From Hemibagrus wyckioides (taxonomy: Eukaryota; Chordata; Actinopteri; Siluriformes; Bagridae): a stretch of DNA of 64,000 bases. Each line of letters begins with the position of its first letter. Position 1 is the first letter of the stretch. Both the position numbers and the translations under genes were made by a program. The notes below the pieces were generated by a model. That model ran no database searches. It was given only the letters and a program-made list of their open reading frames with translations, and had not been told where the DNA came from. This document shows, one piece after another, positions 63,506 to 64,000 of this stretch. The stretch is taken from assembly GCF_019097595.1 (NCBI RefSeq), contig NC_080711.1, forward strand, positions 7,775,428 to 7,839,427, written 5' to 3'.

Positions 63506-64000
63506 CTCAAATAAAGAAAGAAAGAAAACAAGCAACATCAACAAAAATCCTCCTTGATTAAAATCCAATAGAGAATTTTAGCAAGCATAATCATCAGGGA
63601 AGGCTGTTGCTCTACAGTGTAATTACTGCAAATGACAGGGCTGCATTACTGTCATCAAATGATTGGCAAACGAATCAATCAGATTATCTGAAAGGAATTT
63701 AATCATCGCTTGCATGCGATGATAAAGATTAATGCGACGTTCTCAACCGATGATGTTAAGATGGATGTCACACCGACTGTTCAACACAATGACATTAAGA
63801 TAGATTTGGTTTGAACCCCATGAATTATTTTGCCACAGGACACTGAATGTGCCTGGCAAGTGCATGAATAATAGCTACAGGCTGTCAGGTGCATCATACA
63901 GGACTCACACAATGACTGACAGTCTGAAAGGAAACACATCTATTGGACCTCTGTCTGTTCAAGCAAACCCTTACACATTAAAATCTACAGTATACTCAGT

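Larger units (their letters stand above)
61590..64000 (-). other. crhr1: crhr1 intron, 5' end outside the window
   Basis: Upstream of the 61454-61589 exon I looked for the TM5/loop 3 exon and saw none up to 64000. It carries a Tc1 fragment (61880-62246) and SINE pieces (62855-63000 and 63438-63505). Confidence 0.6.

Overview
This is a vertebrate nuclear window, almost certainly from a teleost fish. It is AT-rich and mostly non-coding, with many microsatellites, several Tc1/mariner DNA transposons, tRNA-derived SINEs with 'gcatgttctccccgtg'/'ctccggtttcctcccac' cores, and LINE 3' tails. The SINE ends ('accctgaccaggataaa') and their tetranucleotide tails resemble those I associate with catfish or other otophysans; that lineage guess is an inference.

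The one host gene I can name is on the minus strand at the right end: the last three coding exons of crhr1 (corticotropin-releasing hormone receptor 1). They lie at 61454-61589 (TM6, extracellular loop 3, most of TM7), 59649-59690 (a 42-bp exon completing TM7) and 52581-52721 (helix 8, C-terminal tail, stop). They join in frame with consensus splice sites. Upstream exons were not found before the window end. A possible poly(A) signal lies about 280 bp past the stop. From 1 to about 52.3 kb I recognise no host gene.

Layout: 1-4.3 kb, featureless with SINE remnants; 4.3-5.9 kb, a decayed Tc1 element nested inside an older repeat; 6-22 kb, intergenic with SINE, LINE and Tc1 fragments and a long near-perfect RNA-type hairpin at 13.55 kb; 22.4-23.6 kb, a structurally intact Tc1 transposon with a full 343-residue DD34E transposase; 24-28.6 kb, interspersed repeats including a SINE with clear target-site duplications; 28.6-42.6 kb, three same-strand TCAC/GTGA tetranucleotide arrays (about 0.96, 7.35 and 2.08 kb, about 10.4 kb in all) separated by two spacers of about 1.6 and 2.0 kb; 42.6-52 kb, intergenic with a Tc1 remnant, duplicated repeat tails and a short telomere-like tract; 52.3-64 kb, crhr1.

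The most interesting structure is the tetranucleotide cluster. Its last array abuts, in the right orientation, the 3' end of a SINE whose natural tail is GTGA/TGAA-like, so at least that array looks like an expanded SINE tail. It also has higher-order organisation: a 424-bp duplicated block, about 150-bp units, and a captured flank motif. The long frames through the arrays are low-complexity artefacts, not genes.
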